This document shows positions 1-8,502 of a DNA stretch of 43,368 nt, in pieces. Made by a program: the position numbers and the translations under genes. The DNA is taken from the NCBI GenBank assembly GCA_015655585.1, contig JAATEV010000110.1:1-43368 (forward strand). The letters are read 5' to 3'. The stretch comes from Terriglobales bacterium (GTDB lineage Bacteria; Acidobacteriota; Terriglobia; Terriglobales; Acidobacteriaceae). Below the pieces are notes generated by a model, which saw nothing but the letters and a program-made list of their open reading frames with translations, made no database searches and was not told the origin of the DNA. Every line of letters starts with the position of its first letter. Position 1 is the first letter of the stretch.

Positions 1-852
1 AATACGTTCCGCCTCGACCTCGTAAAGCCGGGCCCGCAGCACGCGCATCGCCTTCTCGCGGTTCTTGATCTGCGACTTCTCGTCCTGGCAGCTCACCACG
101 GTGTTCGTCGGCAGATGCGTAATCCGCACCGCCGAGTAGGTCGTATTCACCGACTGGCCGCCCGGCCCCGAGGAGCAGAAGGTATCCACGCGCAGGTCCT
201 TCGCCTCGACCTTGATATCGACCTCCTCGGCCTCCGGCAGCACCGCCACCGTAATCGCCGAGGTATGCACGCGGCCCTGCGTCTCGGTCGCCGGAACCCG
301 CTGCACGCGATGCACTCCAGACTCGTACTTCAACTGCGAGTAGACATTATCGCCTTCGATGATCGCCGTAACGTCCTTCAGGCCGTGGCCAATGCCGGTC
401 TCCGTCTGCGACAGGATCTCGACCTTCCACCTATGCTGCTCGGCGAACCGCAGATACATGCGGAAGACCTCTGCCACAAACAGCGCGGCCTCGTCTCCGC
501 CGGTTCCGGCGCGAAGCTCCAGGACCACGTTCTTCTCGTCGTTCGGGTCTTTGGGAAGCAGCAGAACCTTGAGCTGCTCTTCCAGAATCGGCAGCTTCGG
601 CTCCAGCGTGGCCAGTTCTTCTTCGGCCATGGCCTTCACGTCCGGGTCGGAGTCGGCGAGCATTGCCTTCGCCTCGGCGATTCCGTCCTTCACCTTGCGG
701 TACTCGCGGAACTTCTCTACCGTCGGCTCCATATCGCGATGCTGCTTGGCGACGGACTGAAACTTCTTCTGGTCGCTGACCAGGGTCGGGTCGGACATCT
801 GCCTGCCGAGGTCTTCATAACGGGCTTCGAGTTGGTCGAGGCGGTCGAACAT
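1..852 (-). CDS. prfA: Peptide chain release factor 1 (5' part, runs off window)
   Basis: Class I release factor that reads UAA and UAG in the ribosomal A site and triggers peptidyl-tRNA hydrolysis in the cytoplasm. The minus strand is open from the ATG at 852-850 to base 1, giving 284 residues without a stop. Seen: the RF1-type tripeptide PAT at residues 187-189 (RF2 would have SPF) and the catalytic GGQ at residues 231-233 within [12 protein letters not shown], both at the spacing usual for RF1. The N-terminal coiled-coil region begins [16 protein letters not shown]. The C-terminal part lies beyond base 1. Full-length RF1 is about 360 residues, so roughly 75 are missing because the window ends there, not because the gene is broken. 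prmC often follows prfA but cannot be seen here. Confidence 0.97.
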   Translation of the reverse strand, partial: MFDRLDQLEARYEDLGRQMSDPTLVSDQKKFQSVAKQHRDMEPTVEKFREYRKVKDGIAEAKAMLADSDPDVKAMAEEELATLEPKLPILEEQLKVLLLPKDPNDEKNVVLELRAGTGGDEAALFVAEVFRMYLRFAEQHRWKVEILSQTETGIGHGLKDVTAIIEGDNVYSQLKYESGVHRVQRVPATETQGRVHTSAITVAVLPEAEEVDIKVEAKDLRVDTFCSSGPGGQSVNTTYSAVRITHLPTNTVVSCQDEKSQIKNREKAMRVLRARLYEVEAERI

Positions 853-1103
853 ACGTGCTCCAGTGTCTGCAAATTGATGAAAATGGGGGAGAAATCGCGG
901 AAAAGGCGTAGCTAGGCAAAGTCGTGACGATCCATCGACTCGGTCACGAGGGAAGAAAACACCGAATTTGCCGCTGCACTCATGCCTTATTAGATGTTAC
1001 TCCTCGCGCCGCCGTTGCGGAATGCACTTTTTGGCAACCCACTCGCGCCAAGGCCCAGGCTGGGAATAAGATCGCAGCAATCCCTTTTACTGGAGCCACT
1101 TCC

Positions 1104-1577
1104 GTGCGATCTTCCCGTAACCTCGTCCTTCTCTTCGTTCTTGCGGCTTTCCTCGCGCTTCCTTCGCTGCGCGCCCAGACCTTCACCCATCAGGACGAGC
1201 AAGCCATCCGCGCCGTCATGCAGAAGCAGATCGTCGACTGGAACAAGGGCGATCTCGACAGCTTCGCCAAAAGCTACAAGAACGCGCCGGACATCCTCTT
1301 CGTCAACTCCAGAATCTATCGCGGCTACGACGCCATGCTCCAGCGCTACAAGACCTCATACCCCACCCGCGAAAAGATGGGCATTACCAGCTACTCGCAG
1401 CTTGAGGTCCAGCCCCTCAGCGACAAGTTCGCCACCGTCACCGGCCACTTCCATCTGGAGCGCACCGCCGCTGGCGGAGGCAACGCCGACGGCTACTTCA
1501 TGGTCGTCTTCGAGAAGACCTCTGCGGGCTGGAAGATCGTCCGCGACGACACCACGCCGCTGCCGAAGGCCCAGTAA
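1104..1577 (+). CDS. Secreted SnoaL/NTF2-like protein
   Basis: Exported protein of 157 residues with a cone-shaped NTF2-like (SnoaL/DUF4440) fold. The GTG start at 1104 is preferred because GGAG lies 8 nt upstream and the next residues form a Sec signal (RSSRN, then a hydrophobic run, cleavage after LRAQ). The frame is open further upstream to 924, but that stretch has no coding look. The mature part begins with the typical helix HQDEQAIRAVMQKQIVDWNKG and ends with the FEKTSAGWKIVRDDTT strand pair. The family covers steroid isomerase-like enzymes and many proteins of unknown function. No catalytic residue can be assigned from sequence, so the substrate is unknown. It stands alone, divergent from prfA. 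Confidence 0.8.
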   Translation: MRSSRNLVLLFVLAAFLALPSLRAQTFTHQDEQAIRAVMQKQIVDWNKGDLDSFAKSYKNAPDILFVNSRIYRGYDAMLQRYKTSYPTREKMGITSYSQLEVQPLSDKFATVTGHFHLERTAAGGGNADGYFMVVFEKTSAGWKIVRDDTTPLPKAQ

Positions 1578-1582
1578 TCGCT

Positions 1583-1795
1583 TCAGCCCGCGCGTTTCGT
1601 CCGGATAATGTCCTCGCAGTTGAAGCACTGCCTCATCGAGCGGTTCGGCTTCCCTGTAATACGCCGGTTACGATGAATCGCCTGCAACCGGCTACACTTT
1701 TCCGTGATGTGAAATATCTCCGAGCCCTCGCTCCACGTCGGCGGAATCTCCGGCGTAAGCTTCGGTTCCTCGGGAAACAAAGGTATCGACTGCAT
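1583..1795 (-). CDS. Possible 70-aa Cys-containing small protein
   Basis: A 70-residue minus-strand frame that begins MQSIPLFPEEPKLTPEIPP and ends CFNCEDIIRTKRAG. It lies between two plus-strand genes and overlaps neither. It is rich in Pro and Glu early and basic later. One Cys in TEKCSRL and a CxxC near the end could bind a metal, but the set is too sparse to call a zinc ribbon. The start is uncertain: ATG at 1795 has no clear ribosome-binding site, and a GTG seven codons upstream (CRYRKW precedes the ATG) is possible. The amino-acid composition looks like real protein rather than shadow. I recognise no family, so this is tentative. Confidence 0.4.
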   Translation of the reverse strand: MQSIPLFPEEPKLTPEIPPTWSEGSEIFHITEKCSRLQAIHRNRRITGKPNRSMRQCFNCEDIIRTKRAG

Positions 1796-1895
1796 CCATT
1801 TACGATAACGGCACACGCTGAGGATTGCTATCCCAGCTCCGGCTTGTGAAGCTTTCCACGCGCGGCAAACATCTGACCAGACACAAGGAGTGTTC

Positions 1896-2936
1896 ATGGA
1901 ATACAGGCAACTTGGAAAATCGGGTTTGAAGGTGCCGGAGCTTTGCTTCGGTGCGGGTACGTTCGGCGGCAGCTCCAACGAGTTCTTCAAGGCATGGGGC
2001 GCCACCGCCGACATCGACGAAGCCCGTAAGCTGGTCGATATCTGCATGGAGTCCGGCATCAACTTCTTCGACACCGCGGACATCTACTCCGACGGGCAGA
2101 GCGAAGAAGTCCTCGGCAAGGCCATCGACCACCTCAACCGCGAAGACGTCCTCATCTCCACCAAGGCCACCTTCCGCCTCGGCAAAGGCCCCAACGACGT
2201 AGGTTCTTCGCGCTATCACCTCATCCAGTCGGCGGAGCGTTCGCTCAAGCGCCTCGGCACCGACTACATTGACGTCTACCACCTCCACGGCTTCGACGCG
2301 ACCTCGCCCGTCGAGGAGACCCTGCGCGCTCTCGACGATCTCGTCCGCGAGGGCAAGGTCCGTTACATCGCCTGCTCCAACTTCTCCGGCTGGCACCTCA
2401 TGAAGTCCCTCAGCGTCAGCGAGCGCTACGGCTGGAGCCGCTACGTCGGCCACCAGGCCTACTACTCCCTGCTCAACCGCGAGTTCGAGTGGGAGCTGAT
2501 GCCGCTCGGCATCGATCAGGGCGTAGGCACGCTCGTCTGGTCGCCGCTCGGCTGGGGACGCCTCACCGGCAAGCTGCGCCGTGGCGCACCCGCACCGGAG
2601 CAGAGCCGCCTCAACTCCAAGCTCGCCTCCGACGCCGGTCCACAGGTATCGGAAGAGCATCTCTACAAGATTGTTGACGCCATCGACGAGATCGCAAAAG
2701 AGACCGGCAAGACCGTTCCGCAGATCTCGCTCAACTGGCTCCTCCGCCGCCCCACCATCTCCACGCTCATCATCGGGGCTCGCAACGAGGAGCAGCTTCG
2801 CCAGAACATCGCCGCCACCGGCTGGGAGCTGACCAAAGAGCAGGTAGCCAAACTCGACGCCGCCAGCGAAGTCCCCCTCACCTACCCCTACTGGCACCAG
2901 CGCCAGTTCCAGGAGCGCAACCCCCGCGCGGTCTAA
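1896..2936 (+). CDS. Aldo/keto reductase
   Basis: NAD(P)H-dependent oxidoreductase of the aldo/keto reductase superfamily, 346 residues, cytoplasmic (no signal). AAGGAG ends 5 nt before the ATG at 1896 and decides this start over the in-frame GTG at 1890. The catalytic tetrad is complete: Asp59 and Tyr64 in FFDTADIYSDG, Lys90 in LISTKATF and His131 in VYHLHGFD. The C-terminal coenzyme-binding segment reads TLIIGARNEEQLRQNI. The closest group by eye is the AKR family that includes YajO/YhdN-type general stress reductases. The natural substrate cannot be read from sequence. The gene is monocistronic and closed by a strong terminator 20 nt downstream. Confidence 0.95.
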   Translation: MEYRQLGKSGLKVPELCFGAGTFGGSSNEFFKAWGATADIDEARKLVDICMESGINFFDTADIYSDGQSEEVLGKAIDHLNREDVLISTKATFRLGKGPNDVGSSRYHLIQSAERSLKRLGTDYIDVYHLHGFDATSPVEETLRALDDLVREGKVRYIACSNFSGWHLMKSLSVSERYGWSRYVGHQAYYSLLNREFEWELMPLGIDQGVGTLVWSPLGWGRLTGKLRRGAPAPEQSRLNSKLASDAGPQVSEEHLYKIVDAIDEIAKETGKTVPQISLNWLLRRPTISTLIIGARNEEQLRQNIAATGWELTKEQVAKLDAASEVPLTYPYWHQRQFQERNPRAV

Positions 2937-2955
2937 CCAACCTGCATCGCAACAT

Positions 2956-2992
2956 AAAAGAGGGCGCGGCAATCATAGCCGCGCCCTCTTTT
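2956..2992. terminator. Bidirectional intrinsic terminator
   Basis: A 15-bp perfect stem (AAAAGAGGGCGCGGC and its complement) with the 7-nt loop AATCATA. The A4/T4 ends give a U-tract in both directions. It lies between the convergent aldo/keto reductase (ends 2936) and porin (ends 3010) genes and can serve both. Confidence 0.9.
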
Positions 2993-3009
2993 ATTACCTT
3001 CGTCCCGAG

Positions 3010-4581
3010 TTAGAACTTCACCAGAAACGCCAGCGTCAGCCGGTTCTCGCTGTTGCGAAGATCGGGAGTCCATCCCGGAACCACCGACCCCAGGGCACCC
3101 GTATTGCCGCCCGGAGGTGTAACGCCTCCCGGCCCGCTGAAGTACGGCACATTCGCCGCGCGATGGTTATATTCCAGCCGATATGTGAAGTATTGGCTCG
3201 GCATATAGTCCGCCGTTACCGAGGCGTCCCATGCCTTGAACGGATCACCCGGATTCTCCGTGAAGTAAGGCGTGCCCGAAGCAGCCGTCGCGCCGTTGAT
3301 CGGCGGCAGCAGCACAAGGTACCGCCCCGGATTGTTGATCCGTCCTCCGCCCAGCGTCAGCGCATAGCGGTCGCGGTCGAACCAGAGCCGGTTGTACGCC
3401 ATAAAGCCAAGGAAGCTCTGCTTCGGGCCGTTCTTGCCGTTACCCATGCAGCTCACGCCGCCGCCGCTCTCGCAGCCGATGTCGCCGGTCAGCGTAGCCG
3501 CAGCCTTGCTGACAAAGGAGGTGGGCCGGTCATAGTACTTGTACTCCACGCTGTCGTCGCTGTGGTACCGCGTGCGGCTGGAGACGCCCAGCGCATCCTC
3601 GCCATAGCCATACTGGTTGAAGATGAAAGCCAACTTGCCGTTAGGCCGGTACAGAATCTGCCCGCCCAGCCCCGGACGATTGTTGAACCGTCCATACGAC
3701 TGCCATCCGTTGATGAACCAAGGCTCGATCTTCAGCTTGGCCGTCGGAAACCACTGCACCCGCACGCCGTTGAAGAACCACGGTGTATTCGACGACACAT
3801 ACGAGGGCTGATACGCCCAGTTATCGAACTGGTAGTACGAGAACAACCCCACGTAAGACATAAAGATTCCGGCATCCACGTTCAGGCCATGCTGCACGTT
3901 GAAGTGGTATCCGCCGTATGCCTCGGAGAGATACCGGTACGCATCGGCAAGGTTCCACTGCCCGCGCGCCGGGCTGGCATCGTTGCGCGGCGTCGTCTCC
4001 GAGTAGAGTCCGAACTGCGTCATCACCCTCGCCCGAACATTGTCATAGTGGAAATCCCCACCCACGCCAAGCTGGGTTAGCTGCACCTCGTTCGAGCGAA
4101 AGATCTCGCTCGATCCGCCGATAGTATCGTCCTTCGGATGGCGGAAGTCATACGTATAGTTCACGTCCGCGCGAATCTCCGGCGTAAAGAACGTCGTCGC
4201 ATACGGCGTGTCCTTCGTTCGCGCACTACCCGTCAGCCAGGTAAAGTCCGCAAACGCAAACGGCTCCGAATGCGGATCTTTCGGATCGGTCGAAACCGCA
4301 GGTAGCGGAGCAAGCATCGCAGACGCCACCGGAGCCTTCGGAGATATCGTGGGTTGTGTCTCTGGCGTGGAAGAGCTCGTCCTCTTCATCTCATCCAGCT
4401 CCTGTTGCATCTTCCGGAGCTGGTCTTCCAACTGCTGCATCTTCTGGTTCTGTGCTGGTGCGTCGCCTGAAGTTTGCTGTGCGGCATCCTGAGCCTGAAG
4501 AGACCCCGGAAGAGACAAACTCAGCGTAAGGAGACCTGCAATCGCCGTTCTCCGCACACTGAAACTCATATTGGTCTTCAC
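3010..4581 (-). CDS. Outer-membrane beta-barrel porin-like protein
   Basis: A 523-residue exported protein. GTG at 4581 is taken as start because GGAG lies 7 nt upstream; an ATG four codons later is possible. A Sec signal (hydrophobic GLLTLSLSLPG, cleavage near LQAQ) is followed by a short coiled coil at residues 45-67 (MQQLEDQLRKMQQELDEMKR), the usual periplasmic trimerising or peptidoglycan-side segment of such porins. The rest is rich in alternating aromatic strands (WFFNGVRVQWFPTAKLKIEPW) and ends in LAFLVKF, the terminal-Phe barrel signal recognised by BamA. This fits the outer-membrane porin families with an N-terminal coiled coil seen in Acidobacteriota. The solute is unknown. About 200 bp of leader separates it from the exporter gene upstream on the same strand, so it probably has its own promoter. 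Confidence 0.8.
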   Translation of the reverse strand: MKTNMSFSVRRTAIAGLLTLSLSLPGSLQAQDAAQQTSGDAPAQNQKMQQLEDQLRKMQQELDEMKRTSSSTPETQPTISPKAPVASAMLAPLPAVSTDPKDPHSEPFAFADFTWLTGSARTKDTPYATTFFTPEIRADVNYTYDFRHPKDDTIGGSSEIFRSNEVQLTQLGVGGDFHYDNVRARVMTQFGLYSETTPRNDASPARGQWNLADAYRYLSEAYGGYHFNVQHGLNVDAGIFMSYVGLFSYYQFDNWAYQPSYVSSNTPWFFNGVRVQWFPTAKLKIEPWFINGWQSYGRFNNRPGLGGQILYRPNGKLAFIFNQYGYGEDALGVSSRTRYHSDDSVEYKYYDRPTSFVSKAAATLTGDIGCESGGGVSCMGNGKNGPKQSFLGFMAYNRLWFDRDRYALTLGGGRINNPGRYLVLLPPINGATAASGTPYFTENPGDPFKAWDASVTADYMPSQYFTYRLEYNHRAANVPYFSGPGGVTPPGGNTGALGSVVPGWTPDLRNSENRLTLAFLVKF

Positions 4582-4783
4582 TTCACTTCTCCATTCCCGC
4601 TGCCGTGCTGCGCGAGAACGCAGGCCTGCGGCAGACGCTAAGATTCAGCGTAGGAACCGCGGCCTAAAGAGTTCGTCAAGGACCCATAAAGAGTTCATAA
4701 GGGCCCCGGAGACAGAAAGCCCTTAGTCGTTCAAAGACAGTAATTTACCGGGAAGAAACCGTCCGTGCGAAAACGCTGCCGGA

Positions 4784-6448
4784 CTAGTGTCCCGCCGAAG
4801 GATTGACGTTCTTCGGAGGACGAGGAATCAGGAACAGCAGAGGCAACATGCACGCGCAGAACACCGCCAGGTACTGGACGATATCCAGATACGCCAGCAT
4901 CCCCGCCTGCCTGTGAAGCTGGTTATAGACGTAAGCCTGCGCCGTGCTCGCCCCGGTTCCGGCCAGCGGATTGCCGCCGCGATGCCCGCCGAAGAATGTC
5001 TTCAGCGAAGCGATCTGGCTCATGAAAGCCGGATTGCCGGACGTCAGATTGCGGATCATGTTGCTCTCATGCGCCGCCGTCCTGCGCGTCAGCATCGTCG
5101 CCATAAACGCCGTGCCGCACGAGCCGCCGATGTTGCGCGCAAGGTTCGTCAGGCCGGAGACGTCGTTGTTCTCCGACTGCTTCACCCCGATGTACGAGAT
5201 CGTATTGATCGGGATGAACAGGAACGCCAGCCCCGAGGCCTGGAAGCACCGCAGAAACACCAGCCGTCCGTAGCTGATGTCCAGGTTCATCGTATGCATC
5301 GTAACCAGCGACAGCGTCAGCATGATGAACCCATACGCAATCAGCTTGCGCGGGTCCACCCTCCCTACCAGCAGGCCGACCACCGGCATCATGGCCATCA
5401 TCATCAGGCCCGCCGGAGAGAGCACCAGCCCCGCCAGTTCCGCCGTATATCCCAGCAGCGTCTGCACAAACTGCGGAATCAGAATCGTCGTGCCGTACAG
5501 CGAGAATCCCAGCACAAACATCAGCACAAAGCTGACAGAAAAATTAGGTCGTTTGAACAGCGTCAGGTTCAGGATCGGCCTGTGTCCTTCGCGAAGCTGC
5601 TTCAACTCCCACCAGATCATCACGACGAACGCAACCACCATGGCCACGGTAAAGAACGTAATCAGGTGCGAGGAGAACCAGTCATCCTCCTGGCCCTTAT
5701 CCAGCACAAACTCCAGCGAGCCGAATGTAAGGCCAAGCAATCCGAATCCCAGAAAGTCCAGCTTGATGCCGCCCTTTTGCGACTCCTTCACCTGCTTCTC
5801 CACCCACGGCGGATCTTCCACAATGCGCGAGGTAAGGAACAGCGAAAGCAGACAGATCGGCACGTTCAAAAAGAAGATCCATCGCCAATCAAAGTTATCG
5901 GTAATGTACCCGCCCAGAGTAGGCCCAATCGCCGGAGCGCACACCACGGCCAGGCCATACATCGCGAACGCCTGCCCGCGTTTCTCCGGAGGAAATGTAT
6001 CGGCCAGGATCGCCTGTTCCGAAGGAGCCAGTCCGCCGCCGCCAATGCCTTGCAGAATACGGAAGAAGATCAGAAGCGGCAGCGAAGGGGCCAGCCCGCA
6101 CATCGCCGAGCTGATGCCGAACAGCGCCACGCAGATCATGTAGAACTTCTTGCGCCCGATGAACGTCGTCATATAGGCGCCTGCCGGCAGAATGATCGCA
6201 TTCGCAACCAGATACGCCGTCAGCACCCACGTCGCTTCATCCTGGGTAGACCCCAGCCCGCCCGCGATATGCGGCAGCGCCACGTTGGCGATGGAGGAGT
6301 CAAGCACCTCCATAAACGTAGCCAGCGTCACCGTCATGGCGACGATCCATGGATTCACACGTGGCCGCCACGGCTGATCGACGGCCTTTGCCGGTACTTG
6401 CGCGTCAGGGAACTGAGCGTCTGAGAGTTCTATCGTAGAGGTCGCCAT
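4784..6448 (-). CDS. DHA2-family MFS drug exporter (EmrB/QacA type)
   Basis: A 554-residue inner-membrane transporter of the 14-helix DHA2 branch of the major facilitator superfamily, which exports drugs using the proton gradient. Seen: a cytosolic N-tail, a first helix with ATFMEVLDSSIANVALPHI (the usual DHA2 opening with an acidic residue), the loop motif GRKKFYMIC after helix 2 and the motif RILQGIGGGGLAPSEQA. About fourteen hydrophobic segments follow in order. EmrB proteins normally work with an EmrA membrane-fusion partner, but no emrA or tolC lies next to it, so it may act alone or with partners elsewhere. It is divergent from the M1 peptidase gene; the 116-bp gap holds an inverted repeat that could be an operator. 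Confidence 0.93.
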   Translation of the reverse strand: MATSTIELSDAQFPDAQVPAKAVDQPWRPRVNPWIVAMTVTLATFMEVLDSSIANVALPHIAGGLGSTQDEATWVLTAYLVANAIILPAGAYMTTFIGRKKFYMICVALFGISSAMCGLAPSLPLLIFFRILQGIGGGGLAPSEQAILADTFPPEKRGQAFAMYGLAVVCAPAIGPTLGGYITDNFDWRWIFFLNVPICLLSLFLTSRIVEDPPWVEKQVKESQKGGIKLDFLGFGLLGLTFGSLEFVLDKGQEDDWFSSHLITFFTVAMVVAFVVMIWWELKQLREGHRPILNLTLFKRPNFSVSFVLMFVLGFSLYGTTILIPQFVQTLLGYTAELAGLVLSPAGLMMMAMMPVVGLLVGRVDPRKLIAYGFIMLTLSLVTMHTMNLDISYGRLVFLRCFQASGLAFLFIPINTISYIGVKQSENNDVSGLTNLARNIGGSCGTAFMATMLTRRTAAHESNMIRNLTSGNPAFMSQIASLKTFFGGHRGGNPLAGTGASTAQAYVYNQLHRQAGMLAYLDIVQYLAVFCACMLPLLFLIPRPPKNVNPSAGH

Positions 6449-6509
6449 GGACTTTTAATACGATTGCGTGGAGAGCAGGAGGGATTCAGGAATTCGTCGG
6501 ATCCGCGCC

Positions 6510-6545
6510 GATTTTGATAAGAAAGAAGAAAATTCAATCAAAATC
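6510..6545. promoter_or_regulatory. Inverted repeat in divergent promoter region
   Basis: GATTTTGAT at 6510-6518 and its exact complement ATCAAAATC at 6537-6545, separated by an 18-nt A-rich spacer. It lies between the divergent starts of the MFS exporter (6448) and the M1 peptidase (6565), only 20 nt before the latter. It could be an operator for either gene or a weak leader hairpin. No regulator gene is adjacent, so the role is inferred from position only. Confidence 0.35.
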
Positions 6546-6564
6546 ACGATAAGCTAGCGTCACA

Positions 6565-8283
6565 ATGTCTACTCTTGCCCTCCGCCCCCGGCAACTTGCT
6601 GCGCTCGTCCTCTCTGCCTGCGCCGCGCTGACGCTCCACGCCCAGACATCTCAGACGCCATCCCAGACGTCCCAGACCCCGCCCGCAACCCAGGCTCCCC
6701 GCCGGGGCGGAGCCCGTCCCCCGCTCACCCCCGAGCAGATCCATGCCAACAAATTAATCGGCGAGTACGGTCCCTACCGCGCCAACAACGACCTGCTCTC
6801 CTACGATCTCGATATCCGCGTCGATCCCGAAAAGAAGCTCGTCAGCGGCAAGAACACCATCCGCTTCAAGATGCTCAAAGACGGTGACAAGATCCAGCTT
6901 GAGCTCGTCCCCACCCTCAATATCGATGGCATCAAGTTCGGTTCCGACACCCTCAAGTACGATCGCGATGGCCGCACCCTCTTCGTGAACTTCCCCCGCA
7001 CCCTCCGCGCCGGGCAGGTCTACTCCATCGTCTTCGCCTACTCCGGCACGCCCCAGTCCACCGGCCGCTTCGGCGGCTTCACCTTCGGCAAAGATCCCGT
7101 AGGCCGTCCCTGGGTCTACACCGCCTGCGAGGGCCTCGGCGCCAGCATCTGGTGGCCGAATAAGGACCAGTGGAAGGACGAGCCGCAGGAAGGAATGTGG
7201 ATTCGCGTCGCCGTTCCCAACGGACTCACCGACGTCTCCAACGGACGCTTCGCAGGTAAGAAGGACCTGGGCGACGGCTACACCCAGTGGAACTGGCACG
7301 TCCAGTACCCCATCAACAACTACGACGTCTCCCTGAACATCGGCACCTACGTCCACTTCGGCGACAAGCTCGGCGCGCTCTCGCTCGACTACTACGTCCT
7401 GCCCGAAGACCTCGATAAGGCCAAGGCGCAGTTCTCGCAAGCTCCCGGCATGATCAAGGCCTACGAGCACTACTTCGGCCAGTATCCCTTCCAGAACGAC
7501 GGCTACAAGCTCGTCGAAGCCCCCTACTCCGGCATGGAGCATCAGAGCGCCGTCACCTACGGCAACCTCTTCAAAAACGGCTATCTCGGCCGCGACTGGA
7601 CCGGCGTAGGCATCAGCCCGCGCTTCGACTTCATCATCATCCACGAGAGCGGCCACGAGTGGTTCGGCAACGCCATTACCGCCGCCGACCCCTCCGACAT
7701 GTGGATTCACGAGGGCTGGACCACCTACCTCGAAACTCTCTACGTCGAATACCACTACGGCCATGCCGACGCATTAAAGTACCTCAACGGTTACAAGCCC
7801 AAAGTCCACAACGACCGCCCCATCGTCGGCGAGCACGGCGTCAACATCAGCCCGCCGGAGGATCAGTACTTCAAGGGCGCGCTCTTCCTCAACACCCTGC
7901 GCAGCGTCGTCAACAACGACGCGCTCTGGTGGAAGACCCTCCACGGCCTCTTCCAGACCTTCAAATACAAGACCATCATGACCGAGGATGTGGTCGCCTA
8001 CTTCAACCAGCACACCGGCATGAACCTGACGCCGCTCTTCGACCAGTACCTGCGCCACACGGCCATCCCCACGCTGGAGCTGAAGTTCGACCAGCCCGGC
8101 TCTGTCTCCTACCGCTGGCAGGTGGATGAAAAAGCGTTTGCCATGCCCATCCGCGTAGGCGATCCCGCTCACTGGCAGATCATCCGTCCCACTACCGAGT
8201 GGCAGACGATGAAGACGCCCCTCACCAAGGACACGTTCGATGTAGCCACCGATCTCTACTACGTCAACGTAAACAAGAACTAG
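6565..8283 (+). CDS. Secreted M1-family metallopeptidase
   Basis: A 572-residue zinc aminopeptidase-type enzyme with a Sec signal (cleavage near LHAQ) followed by a Gln/Thr/Pro-rich linker. Gluzincin motifs are intact: HESGH at residues 360-364 with third ligand Glu383 in IHEGWTTYLE (the HExxH-x18-E spacing of M1), and GMEH at 323-326 in place of the GAMEN exopeptidase loop. An N-terminal beta-sandwich (about residues 60-260) precedes the catalytic domain; the large C-terminal ERAP/APN domain is absent, as in short bacterial M1 members. It likely trims peptides in the periplasm or outside the cell. A left-degraded copy of the multi-branched palindromic element begins within a few bases of its stop codon. 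Confidence 0.92.
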   Translation: MSTLALRPRQLAALVLSACAALTLHAQTSQTPSQTSQTPPATQAPRRGGARPPLTPEQIHANKLIGEYGPYRANNDLLSYDLDIRVDPEKKLVSGKNTIRFKMLKDGDKIQLELVPTLNIDGIKFGSDTLKYDRDGRTLFVNFPRTLRAGQVYSIVFAYSGTPQSTGRFGGFTFGKDPVGRPWVYTACEGLGASIWWPNKDQWKDEPQEGMWIRVAVPNGLTDVSNGRFAGKKDLGDGYTQWNWHVQYPINNYDVSLNIGTYVHFGDKLGALSLDYYVLPEDLDKAKAQFSQAPGMIKAYEHYFGQYPFQNDGYKLVEAPYSGMEHQSAVTYGNLFKNGYLGRDWTGVGISPRFDFIIIHESGHEWFGNAITAADPSDMWIHEGWTTYLETLYVEYHYGHADALKYLNGYKPKVHNDRPIVGEHGVNISPPEDQYFKGALFLNTLRSVVNNDALWWKTLHGLFQTFKYKTIMTEDVVAYFNQHTGMNLTPLFDQYLRHTAIPTLELKFDQPGSVSYRWQVDEKAFAMPIRVGDPAHWQIIRPTTEWQTMKTPLTKDTFDVATDLYYVNVNKN

Positions 8284-8448
8284 CACTTCATGCGGTACTG
8301 AACAGCGTGGGTCTCCCGTAGGTCAGAGGGTATATTTATCCGCCGACCAACGGGAGGCCCAAGCGAAGCTTTAAAAAGGCGTGAAACGCCCGCTCGCCGC
8401 GCAGGCGGCCCGTCCGGCAGGACACGAAGCTTAACAATCCGTGTCCGG
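8284..8448 (+). repeat. Multi-branched palindromic element, copy 1 (left part degraded)
   Basis: About 84 nt (8342-8424) match the right half of the element at 13755-13918 closely. The match includes the 16-nt arm GCCGACCAACGGGAGG, a hairpin GGCGT-gaa-ACGCC (8378-8390) and a second hairpin GCCGC/GCGGC whose base changes against the other copy keep pairing. The left arm survives as CTCCCGTAGGTC (8313-8324), pairing with one mismatch to 8345-8356. The outer left strand and one side hairpin are lost apart from GCGGTACT at 8292-8299. An extra hairpin GGACACG/CGTGTCC (8420-8446) is present only here. It follows the M1 peptidase stop directly, so it would form the mRNA 3' end. Confidence 0.8.
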
Positions 8449-8502
8449 AGTGCTAGATTCGAGTCTCCGCTGTTGCGCAACGGAGTGGAGAAGAAGACGT
8501 AG

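Noticed and set aside
1800-2972. A 390-codon minus-strand frame opposite the aldo/keto reductase
   Set aside because: Low-complexity Gly/Val/Glu composition typical of an antisense shadow; the plus-strand frame has the complete catalytic tetrad.
4787-6424. A 545-codon plus-strand frame opposite the MFS exporter
   Set aside because: It is Arg/His/Gln-rich shadow text of a high-GC gene; the minus-strand frame has full DHA2 motifs.
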